A stretch of 64,000 bases of DNA. Source: UBA7657 sp049652985. Lineage in GTDB: Bacteria; Pseudomonadota; Alphaproteobacteria; Micavibrionales; Micavibrionaceae. The notes beneath the pieces were generated by a model. The model ran no database searches and had not been told where the DNA came from. It saw only the letters and a list, made by a program, of their open reading frames with translations. Below, one piece after another: positions 45,001 through 53,261 of this stretch; within the stretch, counting starts at the first letter, position 1, and each line of letters opens with the position of its first letter. Made by a program: the position numbers and the translations under genes. The stretch is taken from contig JBASFK010000001.1 of assembly GCA_049652985.1 (NCBI GenBank), positions 124,001-188,000 of the forward strand, given 5' to 3'.

Positions 45001-45552
45001 TTACGCCATTACTAATTCAGGGCTGACCAGTTCCATTGTATCGAATGTGTCCGGGCCGATTTCGCTCCAGCGATCAGTGTCGAAATGAAGGATGGCGGCC
45101 GCGCCAAACTTCAGTTCCGCCTCTTCTGGGCTCAACGGCTTCCCGGTCAGGTTGATCAGTGCCCCGGCAATAGTCGCCTCGTGAGAAACAAATAGAACAT
45201 TGTTCATCTGGCCCGGCATAGCATACCGGTCAGTAAGTAATTTTTTAATTTTAGGAGCTCTAAGACCAATATCGAAGCGGGAAACATCTTCCGTCAGTTC
45301 GCTCCTCACCTCGGGAGCCAGCATTTCACTATTGCCAAGTCTCTGGGCGGCGAGCTCGGCGCTCTGGTATGCAGACGTGACCACTGACGTAAAAATCTTG
45401 TTGATCGGGGTTTTTTCTTTAACCTGGTCGACAGTGCTTGTCACCTGATCGCGCCCGTCTTGTGACAGGCCGGGATGCACCGTACTGGGCCGGCCGAAAT
45501 GCATGAAAACGATGGTCAGGCCTTTGGATTGTGAATTATTCTGGCTATTCAT
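45001..45552 (-). CDS. histidine phosphatase-like protein, degenerate active site
   Basis: The 183-residue protein follows the histidine phosphatase (SixA/phosphoglycerate mutase) layout, with VFMHFGRPS (15-23) where active members have RHGE, and FVSHEATIAGAL with the second His (124). The catalytic His18 and His124 remain, but the first Arg is Met17. The second Arg of the S-x-x-x-x-R-A-x-Q-T-A motif is Ser (SVVTSAYQSAELAAQ). With both phosphate-pocket arginines missing, ordinary phosphatase activity is doubtful. The gene is more AT-rich than gmhA, with which it converges. It could be a binding protein. Confidence 0.65.
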   Translation of the reverse strand: MNSQNNSQSKGLTIVFMHFGRPSTVHPGLSQDGRDQVTSTVDQVKEKTPINKIFTSVVTSAYQSAELAAQRLGNSEMLAPEVRSELTEDVSRFDIGLRAPKIKKLLTDRYAMPGQMNNVLFVSHEATIAGALINLTGKPLSPEEAELKFGAAAILHFDTDRWSEIGPDTFDTMELVSPELVMA

Positions 45553-45742
45553 TGACGCGTCTCCCGTTTTTATGTTTCACGCATACTACGTCCCCTCTAG
45601 TAAATATGTCAATTATTGATTTCGGCTTGTTCACAAGCAAAATCACACACAAAAGACCCCATTCCCCGCCCTGAAATCGCTTGAGCTTATACCGCGCCTG
45701 ACTTACACTTTGCCGCCCAGAAAATAATAATGTGATAATGCA

Positions 45743-45988
45743 ATGGCCGCTTCTAACGCACTGGAAAAAATGAGTTTTGAGGAAGCCCTCGAAGAGCTCG
45801 AAACCATTGTCCGTGATCTTGAAACGGGCAAGGCGCCGCTTGAAAAATCCATCAGCTCCTATGAGCGCGGCATCGCCCTGAAACAGCACTGCGAAAACAA
45901 GCTGCGCGACGCGCGCGCGAAGATTGAAAAAATCACCGTGGGCAAGGATGGCTCACTCTCCGCTAAACCCTTCGACAAGGCAGAATAG
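45743..45988 (+). CDS. xseB: exodeoxyribonuclease VII small subunit
   Basis: XseB joins XseA to form a single-strand-specific exonuclease. The family signature SFEEALEELETIVRDLETGKAPLEKSISSYERGI is seen early in the 81-residue chain, a coiled pair of helices. It is 3 bases ahead of ispA, the standard xseB-ispA-dxs order. xseA is not in the window. No strong ribosome site is seen before the ATG. Confidence 0.95.
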   Translation: MAASNALEKMSFEEALEELETIVRDLETGKAPLEKSISSYERGIALKQHCENKLRDARAKIEKITVGKDGSLSAKPFDKAE

Positions 45989-45991
45989 AAA

Positions 45992-46903
45992 ATGGCCCCC
46001 TCCCCACGCGACGCCAGCCCCCAATTGAAAGAGGCGATGGACGACAGCGCCGCTGCCGTCAACCGCACCATCGAACGCCTGCTGCCGCAGACCGACCTTG
46101 CTGAATCCCCGCTCTACGACGCCATGCGCCACAGCGTGCTCGCGGGCGGAAAAAGATTACGCCCGTTCCTCGCCGTGCATTCCGCGTTCCTGTTCAACGT
46201 CGACCCCAACCGCGCGCGCCGCGTCGCCGCCGCCGTCGAATTCGTTCACTGCTATTCGCTGGTCCACGACGATCTTCCCGCGATGGACGACGCCGCGCTC
46301 CGCCGCGGTCACCCCACCGTTCACAAAAAATACGGCGAAGCCACCGCCATCCTCGCGGGCGACGCGCTCCTCACTCTCGCCTTCCAGGTTTTATCCGAAT
46401 CCGATACGCATGAAGACCCGCGCGTGCGCTGCGAACTTATCCGCGCGCTCGCCGTCGCGTCCGGCGGTCACGGCATGGTCGGCGGCCAGATGCTCGACCT
46501 CATCGGCGAGCAGCAGGATTTCGACCTCGGAACAATCTCGCGTATGCAGCGCATGAAAACCGGCCAGCTCATGGCCTTCGCATGTGAATCCGGCGCCATT
46601 CTCGGCAAAGCGAGCGAGCCGCACAGAAAAGCCCTCCGTAATTACGCCTACGATCTCGGCCTCGCCTTCCAGGTCACCGATGACATTCTCGACGTCGAAG
46701 CCGACCCGCAGGACACAGGTAAAGATACGAAAAAAGACGCCGAGGCCGGAAAATCAACCTTCGTCCGCGCCATGGGCAAACAACAGGCGCGCGAGCGCGC
46801 CGAGATGCTGGTGCAACAGGCCGTCGGCCATCTCTGGGTGTTCGAAGGCCGCGCCGAACTTTTAAAAGAGCTCGCGCAGCACGTTTTAAAACGCCGCGCT
46901 TAG
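45992..46903 (+). CDS. ispA: (2E,6E)-farnesyl diphosphate synthase
   Basis: IspA condenses IPP with DMAPP and geranyl diphosphate to make farnesyl diphosphate for quinones and undecaprenyl phosphate. The first Asp-rich motif is LVHDDLPAMDDAALRRG, the KxG start is LAGGKRLRP, and the second motif is FQVTDDILDVEAD. The GEATAILAGDALLTLAF block is typical. Length is 303 residues. It follows xseB and is separated from dxs by a small opposite-strand gene. Confidence 0.96.
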   Translation: MAPSPRDASPQLKEAMDDSAAAVNRTIERLLPQTDLAESPLYDAMRHSVLAGGKRLRPFLAVHSAFLFNVDPNRARRVAAAVEFVHCYSLVHDDLPAMDDAALRRGHPTVHKKYGEATAILAGDALLTLAFQVLSESDTHEDPRVRCELIRALAVASGGHGMVGGQMLDLIGEQQDFDLGTISRMQRMKTGQLMAFACESGAILGKASEPHRKALRNYAYDLGLAFQVTDDILDVEADPQDTGKDTKKDAEAGKSTFVRAMGKQQARERAEMLVQQAVGHLWVFEGRAELLKELAQHVLKRRA

Positions 46904-47154
46904 TTAAGGCATGGATCGCTGGGACAGCAATTATCTGCAGGGAATGCAATTCTCTGGAAGTCATTTGACTGGGATTTTGTTTGAAAGCACATCTCAAAAC
47001 CTTCTGAAGTTTCGATGATCAACATTGGAATCTCCAATATTTTTTGCGCTTCACACAGACGGCAAAGTTCATAGTTCAAATATTCTTCAGAAATATCCGG
47101 GTAAAAAGGGCGTATACGATAAGGGTAATCCTCTGGATTGAATTCAAAACTCAT
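46900..47154 (-). CDS. hypothetical protein (84 aa)
   Basis: I do not recognise this protein. It is acidic, with cysteines in ELCRLCEAQK, in EMCFQ and near the end (DNCCPSDPCLN), and has no signal peptide or membrane segment. It lies between ispA and dxs on the opposite strand, overlaps the ispA stop by 4 bases, and is AT-rich compared with both, suggesting later insertion into the isoprenoid cluster. The ATG at 47154 has GAAGG nearby; GTG 47160 is an alternative start. Confidence 0.6.
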   Translation of the reverse strand: MSFEFNPEDYPYRIRPFYPDISEEYLNYELCRLCEAQKILEIPMLIIETSEGFEMCFQTKSQSNDFQRIAFPADNCCPSDPCLN

Positions 47155-47219
47155 AACCACACCTTCGTTATTAATATAGAAAAAACTGGTTTTGCTTTCT
47201 TTTAAAGAATTAAGGATTA

Positions 47220-47249
47220 TGTATAATTAATTTCCTCCCTTTTTGTCAA
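47220..47249 (-). promoter_or_regulatory. sigma70-type promoter of the 84-residue gene
   Basis: On the minus strand TTGACA and TATACA are spaced by 18 bases. A start near 47213 gives a leader of about 60 bases. The spacer contains GGGAGGAAAT, like a ribosome site, but no start codon follows it usefully. Confidence 0.55.
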
Positions 47250-47301
47250 TAACTAATAAAGCTTTGGCTGGCCCCGCTATTTGCGCTAAAAAAGCAGTTC
47301 A

Positions 47302-49314
47302 ATGAAACAGGCCCATAAAAACAACCCTGCCCCGCAGCAGCCGGAATCGCTTCTGGACGGCGTGAACATTCCCGCCGACATGAAAGCGCTGTCCGACGAG
47401 CAACTCAAAATCCTCGCCGAGGAACTTCGCCGCGACATGATTCAAAGTGTGTCCAAAACCGGCGGCCACCTGGGCGCGGGCCTCGGCGTCGTCGAGCTCA
47501 CCGTCGCCATCCATGCCGTCTTCGATACGCCTGCCGACCGCCTCATCTGGGATGTCGGCCACCAGGCCTACCCGCACAAAATTCTCACCGGCCGCCGCGC
47601 GCGCATGCACACACTCCGCCAGGGCGGCGGTCTCTCCGGCTTCACGAAACGCTCCGAGTCCGAATACGATCCCTTCGGCGCCGCGCACAGCTCCACCTCG
47701 ATCTCCGCAGGACTCGGCATGGCCGTTGCCCGCGACCTCTCCGGAAAAGATAATCATGTGATTGCGGTGATTGGTGATGGTGCAATGTCAGCAGGCATGG
47801 CGTACGAGGCCATGAACAACGCGGGCGCCCAAAGAAACAATGGTAAATCTCGCCTCATCGTCATCCTCAACGACAACGACATGTCCATCGCGCCGCCCGT
47901 CGGCGCCATGTCGCGCTACCTAACAAAACTCGTCTCCTCGCAGCCCTATATGAACGCGCGCGAGGCCGGGAAAAAATTCACCGAGCTCCTGCCCGCCCCC
48001 TTGCGCCACGCCGCCAAGCGCGCGGAAGAAGCTGCACGCGTCGCCCTCGGCACCGGAACACTCTTCGAGGAAATGGGCTTCTATTACATTGGCCCGGTCG
48101 ATGGCCACAATCTCGACCACCTCCTGCCGATCCTGCGCAATATCCGCGACAGCAATCACGAAGGCCCAATCCTCATCCACGCCATCACGCGCAAGGGCGC
48201 AGGCTACCTTCCGGCTGAAAATTCCTCCGACAAAATGCACGGCGTCAAAAAATTCGACGTCATCACCGGCGCGCAGGCCAAATCCGCTCCCGGCGCGCCC
48301 ACCTACACAAAAATTTTCGCGCAGTCCCTCATCAGTGAGGCAAAACGCGACGAAAAAATCATCGCCATCACCGCCGCCATGCCTGATGGCACCGGCCTCG
48401 ATTTATTCTCCTACGAATTCCCCGAGCGCACCTTCGATGTCGGCATCGCCGAGCAGCACGCCGTCACCTTCGCCGCCGGCCTCGCCTCCGAGGGCTTCAA
48501 ACCCTTCTGCGCCATCTACTCCACATTTTTGCAGCGCGCCTATGACCAGGTCGTGCACGACGTCGCCATTCAAAACCTCCCCGTCCGCTTCGCGCTGGAT
48601 CGCGCCGGGCTGGTCGGCGCCGACGGCCAGACCCACGCGGGCGCATTCGACATCGCCTATCTCGGCTGCCTGCCGAATTTCGTCCTCATGGCCGCCGCCG
48701 ACGAAGCCGAACTGGTTCACATGGTCGCAACCGCCGCCGCATACGACAGCGGCCCCATCGCCTTCCGCTACCCGCGCGGCGAAGGCACCGGCGCCGAACT
48801 CCCCGAACGCGGCACACCGCTCGAAATCGGCAAAGGAAGAATTGTTTACTCTTCTATATCGCAACCCCGGCGCAAGCCGGGGCCCATAGCCTCCCAGCCG
48901 CAAGATACGATAGGTCCCGTTTTGCAACGGGATTGCGATGAGGAATCTGTAGCAATTCTCTCCTACGGCACCCGCCTCACGGAATCACTGAAGGCCGCAA
49001 AACTCCTCGAGGAAAAAGGCCCCAAAGGAAGCAGATTCGTCACCGTCGCCGACGCCCGCTTCGCCAAGCCCCTCGATGAATCGCTCATCCGCACCCTCGC
49101 CGAAAACCACGCCACCCTCATCACCATCGAGGAAGGCTCCATCGGCGGATTCGGATCGTTCGTGCTCGATTTCATGAACCGCGAGAACCTGCTCAGCGGT
49201 TGCCGCGTGAAAAATCTTTATCTCCCCGACATCTTCCAGGACCACGACGACCCTTTGAGACAATACGAAGCGGCTGGCCTGACGGCAAAAGATATCGTTA
49301 AAAGCCTGAATTAA
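47302..49314 (+). CDS. dxs: 1-deoxy-D-xylulose-5-phosphate synthase, with repeat-coded insertion
   Basis: Dxs condenses pyruvate and glyceraldehyde 3-phosphate with thiamine diphosphate, the first MEP-pathway step. VGHQAYPHKILTGR, AHSSTSISAGLGMA, the ThDP motif GDGAMSAGMAYEAMNNAG and DRAGLVGADGQTHAG are present. At 670 residues it is about 30 longer than usual. The excess lies between GKGRIV and SVAILSYGTRL (residues 517-546), normally joined by a few residues, and is encoded by a GC-rich palindromic repeat. This falls in the linker between the second and third domains, where an insertion may be tolerated. Confidence 0.97.
   Translation: MKQAHKNNPAPQQPESLLDGVNIPADMKALSDEQLKILAEELRRDMIQSVSKTGGHLGAGLGVVELTVAIHAVFDTPADRLIWDVGHQAYPHKILTGRRARMHTLRQGGGLSGFTKRSESEYDPFGAAHSSTSISAGLGMAVARDLSGKDNHVIAVIGDGAMSAGMAYEAMNNAGAQRNNGKSRLIVILNDNDMSIAPPVGAMSRYLTKLVSSQPYMNAREAGKKFTELLPAPLRHAAKRAEEAARVALGTGTLFEEMGFYYIGPVDGHNLDHLLPILRNIRDSNHEGPILIHAITRKGAGYLPAENSSDKMHGVKKFDVITGAQAKSAPGAPTYTKIFAQSLISEAKRDEKIIAITAAMPDGTGLDLFSYEFPERTFDVGIAEQHAVTFAAGLASEGFKPFCAIYSTFLQRAYDQVVHDVAIQNLPVRFALDRAGLVGADGQTHAGAFDIAYLGCLPNFVLMAAADEAELVHMVATAAAYDSGPIAFRYPRGEGTGAELPERGTPLEIGKGRIVYSSISQPRRKPGPIASQPQDTIGPVLQRDCDEESVAILSYGTRLTESLKAAKLLEEKGPKGSRFVTVADARFAKPLDESLIRTLAENHATLITIEEGSIGGFGSFVLDFMNRENLLSGCRVKNLYLPDIFQDHDDPLRQYEAAGLTAKDIVKSLN
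48858..48939. repeat. palindromic element inside dxs (RPE-like)
   Basis: Outer arms ATCGCAA (48858-48864) and TTGCGAT (48933-48939) enclose two hairpins: CCCCGGC-GCAA-GCCGGGG (48865-48882) and CCCGTT-TTGC-AACGGG (48916-48931). The element is read in frame, giving SQPRRKPGPIASQPQ and onward. The first hairpin closely resembles those at 34562 and 44344. It has the features of a mobile palindromic repeat that became protein-coding. Confidence 0.8.
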
Positions 49315-49961
49315 CTACTTAACAAATCAGGATCTATGTCCTTAAGTTTTTGTACGTCGTATTTTCTTCGCCCCTCTGGTATCAACTTCCAAAGCTCATA
49401 TATATGCATCTTCAATCGATCGCCCTCAATTTTTTGCAATTGCTTTTTTGATTCTTCATCTGCTGCAAAAGCCACAATAACTTTCTTGATAGCTAAAAAT
49501 TTAAAAATTACATATTCCAAATCTTTATACATTCTGCCAATAATTTCCTCGCTATCCTCTCCTAGATTTTTTTTTACATGCTCTTGCTCCAAAGCAACCA
49601 ACAAAAGACTTAATGATGCAGCATGACTATGAAGATCTTCTCTTTGCTTCACAAAACTTCGAAATAATAATTTATATTCTGCGCTATCTGTTTTTTCTTT
49701 ACCTTTTTTATGATCATCAATTAACGCCTTTACATCTTTAACAACATCTTCAACACTTTGAGTTGTTGGCATTGGGTATGGTCGAAATTTTATTTCATTG
49801 TTCCCGATTTTTAAATTTTCAACATACCTATGCAACAAAGGAATAGCGCCAAGAAGAATTAAAAAAATTACAGTTAACAAAAATAAAGCGCAAAACCAGA
49901 CTTTAAAATCTGCTGATAATAAACTTTGAAACGTTTCCCACATCAGAACCTTCCCGATCAT
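49311..49961 (-). CDS. membrane-anchored coiled-coil protein, AT-rich
   Basis: One N-terminal membrane helix (FKVWFCALFLLTVIFLILLG, about 19-38) is followed by a long charged, mostly helical cytoplasmic part of about 170 residues, rich in Lys and Glu. No known domain was recognised. The gene is much richer in A and T than its neighbours and overlaps the dxs stop by 4 bases, so it was probably acquired. AAAGG precedes the ATG at 49961; ATG 49943 is an alternative. Its promoter region is shared with the divergent gene at 50067. Confidence 0.65.
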   Translation of the reverse strand: MIGKVLMWETFQSLLSADFKVWFCALFLLTVIFLILLGAIPLLHRYVENLKIGNNEIKFRPYPMPTTQSVEDVVKDVKALIDDHKKGKEKTDSAEYKLLFRSFVKQREDLHSHAASLSLLLVALEQEHVKKNLGEDSEEIIGRMYKDLEYVIFKFLAIKKVIVAFAADEESKKQLQKIEGDRLKMHIYELWKLIPEGRRKYDVQKLKDIDPDLLSS

Positions 49962-50031
49962 CTTTACCTTTAGCGATATATAATATGCTTTCTCTTTATA
50001 GTTGATAAAGAATACTTTCTAATTTTATTCC

Positions 50032-50060
50032 TTGACTTAATAGGAATAATTTCCTATACT
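50032..50060 (+). promoter_or_regulatory. consensus-like sigma70 promoter, probably leaderless
   Basis: TTGACT and TATACT are spaced by exactly 17 bases. The -10 box ends 6 bases before the ATG at 50067, and the first purine after it is the A of that ATG. No ribosome-binding sequence is present between promoter and start, so the mRNA is probably leaderless. Confidence 0.75.
50041..50056. promoter_or_regulatory. candidate operator palindrome in promoter spacer
   Basis: TAGGAA-TAAT-TTCCTA is a perfect 6-bp inverted repeat with a 4-base centre. It fills the spacer and overlaps the first two bases of the -10 box, a position where a bound repressor would block RNA polymerase. The regulator is unknown. 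Confidence 0.5.
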
Positions 50061-50066
50061 CTCCCC

Positions 50067-50396
50067 ATGGAAACTGACCTTGAAAACACGCCTCTTTCGG
50101 AGATTACCGTCAAGGAGGCAGAACTCCCCACGCTCGCAAAGCTTTGCGCGAGCCTAACCACCGCCCTCACCGACCTCGATTACCCGCACATGGCGTTGAT
50201 GGAGCAGGCGCATTTTCTCGACCGGCTTTTCTACCGCATCGTCGAAAACATCGTCGAGGACCGCGAGATCAACAAGAAAACGCTCGACCTTGCCCTGCGC
50301 GCGCAGCGCCAGTGCGTCGAGACGCTTCGCGTGCACGCCTCCATCCAGTATATGCGCGGCATCACCCCCATCCCCCTCTCAAAACACGCCGAATGA
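50067..50396 (+). CDS. hypothetical protein (109 aa)
   Basis: I do not recognise this protein. It is acidic and almost wholly helical (AKLCASLTTALTDLDYPHMALMEQAHFLDRLFYRIVENI), with no signal or membrane segment. It is driven by a strong, apparently leaderless promoter with a palindromic operator-like site. Its stop overlaps the start of a basic small protein in ATGA, so the pair is translationally coupled. An acidic protein coupled to a basic one suggests the two may interact, but no toxin or antitoxin fold is recognised. Confidence 0.65.
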   Translation: METDLENTPLSEITVKEAELPTLAKLCASLTTALTDLDYPHMALMEQAHFLDRLFYRIVENIVEDREINKKTLDLALRAQRQCVETLRVHASIQYMRGITPIPLSKHAE

Positions 50397-50614
50397 GTAA
50401 CTCGAAAAACTCAGGCAAAAGAAGGGCATGGACTCCCGCCCGCCGCACCGCGCAAGGCGAACGCATCAGAGCACAGAAGCCGTGGAAGGCGAAAGCCTCC
50501 CGGCCCGGCCTGCGCCGCGTGGAAATCCGCGCGATTCACGCGCTTCTCCGCTGTCAAAAAGCCTGTGTTGAGGCCATTCTCGGCGCTTCCCATCACCCCC
50601 CGCCGCGCCTATAA
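50393..50614 (+). CDS. small basic protein with KPW motif (73 aa)
   Basis: This short, strongly basic protein begins SNSKNSGKRRAWTPARR and has GERIRAQKPWKAKASRPG. A similar RRAWTPxRRxxQxxRI-KPW arrangement occurs in small proteins of other Proteobacteria whose function is unknown. The C-terminal half is a cysteine-containing helix (IHALLRCQKACVEAIL). It overlaps the preceding gene by 4 bases. It may bind nucleic acid, judging by charge alone. Confidence 0.55.
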   Translation: MSNSKNSGKRRAWTPARRTAQGERIRAQKPWKAKASRPGLRRVEIRAIHALLRCQKACVEAILGASHHPPPRL

Positions 50615-50623
50615 TGCCGCCCC

Positions 50624-51385
50624 ATGAGCCTGCCGAAGCCAACAATCGTGCTTTTCGATATGGACGGGACCAGCGTCCGGCACATCAACCCCATCTTCCT
50701 GCATGCGCTTGAATGGCTGGACGACACAGCGTTCAAGGCGCGCAAGCTGCTGAACAAAATCCTCCCGCGCAAAAGCTACAACCTCGACGTCACCGACCTC
50801 GCCCCGCGCAAAATTCCCAAGCTCCTCGTCCACCGCGCCATCCACAAGGTCCGCCGCAAACCCGTCGAGCAGATCGTCGAGCCCTGTCCCGGCATTTATT
50901 ACGTTCTCGAATTATTGAAGCGCCACAATATTCCCATGGCGCTGGCGAGCAACGGGCTCGGCAAGGGCTACGGCCACGACATCCTCGAAAAATTCGATCT
51001 CGAAAAATATTTCCGCGCCACCGTGTTCCGCGAGGACATCAAAAAATCCAAACCGCACCCGGAGCCGATTTTGCTGACGCTGCAGAAAATGAACATCACG
51101 CTGAGTGCCGACGACGTCATCTGGTATATCGGCGACCGGCACAAGGACGTCATCGCCGTGCTCGCGGCGCAGGCGCATTTGCCCTGCCTGATTGTGCCCA
51201 TCGCTTATGGTTTTAATGCCGCCGTCGCCGTGATCGAGAAAAATATCGGCCCTGATCGTATTTTAATGTCGTATCTGGATATCTACACGAAGCTCGACAC
51301 GCTGCTCGGCCCGCCGCCGCCAGTGCAAAATGGGCCTATTGAATCTTCAACGGCTCATATGTCGAATAAAGCGGCATCGAATTGA
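50624..51385 (+). CDS. HAD-family hydrolase
   Basis: All four HAD motifs are visible in 253 residues: VLFDMDGTSV (nucleophile Asp), ALASNGLG (motif II), the Lys in KKSKPHPEPI (motif III) and WYIGDRHKDVIA (motif IV). The cap region between motifs I and II is long and basic (KARKLLNKILPRKSYNLD), fitting a phosphoglycolate-phosphatase-like C1 cap. Substrate is unknown. It follows the KPW gene by 9 bases, and its last 50 bases overlap the end of sppA on the other strand. Confidence 0.88.
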   Translation: MSLPKPTIVLFDMDGTSVRHINPIFLHALEWLDDTAFKARKLLNKILPRKSYNLDVTDLAPRKIPKLLVHRAIHKVRRKPVEQIVEPCPGIYYVLELLKRHNIPMALASNGLGKGYGHDILEKFDLEKYFRATVFREDIKKSKPHPEPILLTLQKMNITLSADDVIWYIGDRHKDVIAVLAAQAHLPCLIVPIAYGFNAAVAVIEKNIGPDRILMSYLDIYTKLDTLLGPPPPVQNGPIESSTAHMSNKAASN

Positions 51386-53255
51386 TGATCTGCCACTGGT
51401 CCATGAGCGGTTTTGATATTTTACCGAGCGCCGCCTGGAATTTCAGCCCCTCATACACCATCCCCTGCTCGCCCAGCAGCGCCACCAGCTCCTCAAAAGT
51501 GGTCAGGGGTTTCGGCAAGGTAACAACATCGATCCCGAAACGGTCCTCCGCGCCGAGCGTCGTGGCCGTGTAATCCAGCGCATTTTGTAATCCACCAATT
51601 TCATCCACGAGTCCGATTTTCTTAGCCGCTTCGCCAGACCAGACTCTTCCACCAGCAATCTTGTCCACTTGCGCGACGCTCATCTTCCGCCCAACTGAAA
51701 CGCGCTGCAGGAACGCATCGTAAACCTGGTCGAGCATGGCGTTAATCCTTGCGGCCTCGCTGGCGCTAAAGGGCGTATTGATCGACCACATGCCGGAATT
51801 CTCGCCCCATTTCACGCCGTCCCAGTTCACGCCGATCTTCGGCCACACATCCCTCGCCGAGAATTTCCCGCCGACAACACCGATCGAACCCGTGATCGTG
51901 GTGGGCGTGGCGAATATCCGGTCCGCATGCGCCGCGACCCAGTATCCGCCTGATGCGGCCGTGCTGCCCATGGACACAATAACCGGCTTGCCTTTCTCCC
52001 GCGCACGGTCGATGGCGCGCAATATCGTCTCCGACGCCACCGGCGATCCGCCGGGACTGTCGACCCGCACGATAATCGCCTCGATGTCGGGATCATCCGC
52101 AGCATCGAGAATGGCTGGCGCAATCTCGTCCGCCGCCGCGATGCCTTCATCGGCAAACCCGGACGGCGCCGAAACTCCGATCCGCGTATCCAGGATCGCC
52201 CCGTTCACATGCACCAGCGCCGCCAACGGCTTTGCCTTGCCAAAAGCGTCGCGGACCATATTACGGTCAGATTCCTCGCCGCCCAGCGCGGACAGGTAGG
52301 ATTTCGGATCGACGAAAACCTCGTCCTCGCTCTCCGGGTCGCCAGTCAGCTCCTCGGTAATCTTGCTCACCAGCACGTCAACATAATCGACATTGGTGAC
52401 AAGTTTTTCCTTCAGCGCCTCGGGCGCGGTAAACAGGCCCTTATTGACGAGCGCCTCGAACTTCGATGGCGTTATCTTGAGATCGCTCGAAATATCGCGC
52501 ACCAGTTCCCTGCGCAGGTCGCCGACGATGCCCTGCAACGTCTCCCTGTTCTGTTTTGACATGCGCGTGTCGGTCAGGTTTTCATAGGCGGTTTTATAAT
52601 CCTTGCGCTTGAAGAATTGCGGCTCGACGCCGATCTTGTCGAGCGCGCCCCTGAAAAACGGCATCTCGGCGGCGATGCCGGGAATGGAAACCACACCGAG
52701 CGGCTGCATCCACCGCTCCTCGAAAGCCGACGCCACGTAAAAACGTCCGAGTCCGCCACCAGCCTCGCCATAAGACGGTGAATAAATGCGCGTAAATTTT
52801 CCCGTCGCGCGGAAACGCGCCAGCGCATCACGCACTTCTTTCGTCTGTGCGGTGGCGAACGTGCCACCATCCATGCGCGCCATAATGCCCATCACGCGCT
52901 CATCCTTCGCCGCGAGGTCGATGGCGTTAACCACCTCGTGCACCGTCGGCGGCTCGAGGTTGAAAGACTCGGCAAAAGCCGAGCCCGAAGATTTTTCGGC
53001 AAAACCGTCGGCAAATTCCAGGTACAGCGCCATTTTCGAGGGCACCGGGGGCGCAGCCGATTCCTTGAGGCCAGAAAAAGCAATGAGCGACAGCAGCAGG
53101 GAAACAAGAACGAACGCGCCGATCACCGTGCAGGTTTTCTTGATCGCGAGCCACACGATCGGCAGAACGCGCCATTTTATCCGCTGCCCGCGCGCCTCCT
53201 GCAATGCCGGGGTGGCGAAAAGCGGGCGGTGTCTGTTCCAGCGGTTACGGGGCAT
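51336..53255 (-). CDS. sppA: signal peptide peptidase SppA, 67K type
   Basis: SppA is a membrane-anchored serine protease that degrades cleaved signal peptides on the periplasmic side. A membrane segment lies at about 41-62. The N-terminal repeat has the catalytic Lys region KRKDYKTAYENLTD, and the C-terminal repeat has the Ser motif GSTAASGGYWVAAHADRI followed by TGSIGVVGG. The two-domain, 639-residue form matches E. coli SppA (618). It begins 6 bases after aroC, in a four-gene leftward operon with a thioesterase and fabI. Confidence 0.95.
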   Translation of the reverse strand: MPRNRWNRHRPLFATPALQEARGQRIKWRVLPIVWLAIKKTCTVIGAFVLVSLLLSLIAFSGLKESAAPPVPSKMALYLEFADGFAEKSSGSAFAESFNLEPPTVHEVVNAIDLAAKDERVMGIMARMDGGTFATAQTKEVRDALARFRATGKFTRIYSPSYGEAGGGLGRFYVASAFEERWMQPLGVVSIPGIAAEMPFFRGALDKIGVEPQFFKRKDYKTAYENLTDTRMSKQNRETLQGIVGDLRRELVRDISSDLKITPSKFEALVNKGLFTAPEALKEKLVTNVDYVDVLVSKITEELTGDPESEDEVFVDPKSYLSALGGEESDRNMVRDAFGKAKPLAALVHVNGAILDTRIGVSAPSGFADEGIAAADEIAPAILDAADDPDIEAIIVRVDSPGGSPVASETILRAIDRAREKGKPVIVSMGSTAASGGYWVAAHADRIFATPTTITGSIGVVGGKFSARDVWPKIGVNWDGVKWGENSGMWSINTPFSASEAARINAMLDQVYDAFLQRVSVGRKMSVAQVDKIAGGRVWSGEAAKKIGLVDEIGGLQNALDYTATTLGAEDRFGIDVVTLPKPLTTFEELVALLGEQGMVYEGLKFQAALGKISKPLMDQWQIINSMPLYSTYEPLKIQ

Positions 53256-53261
53256 GATTGT

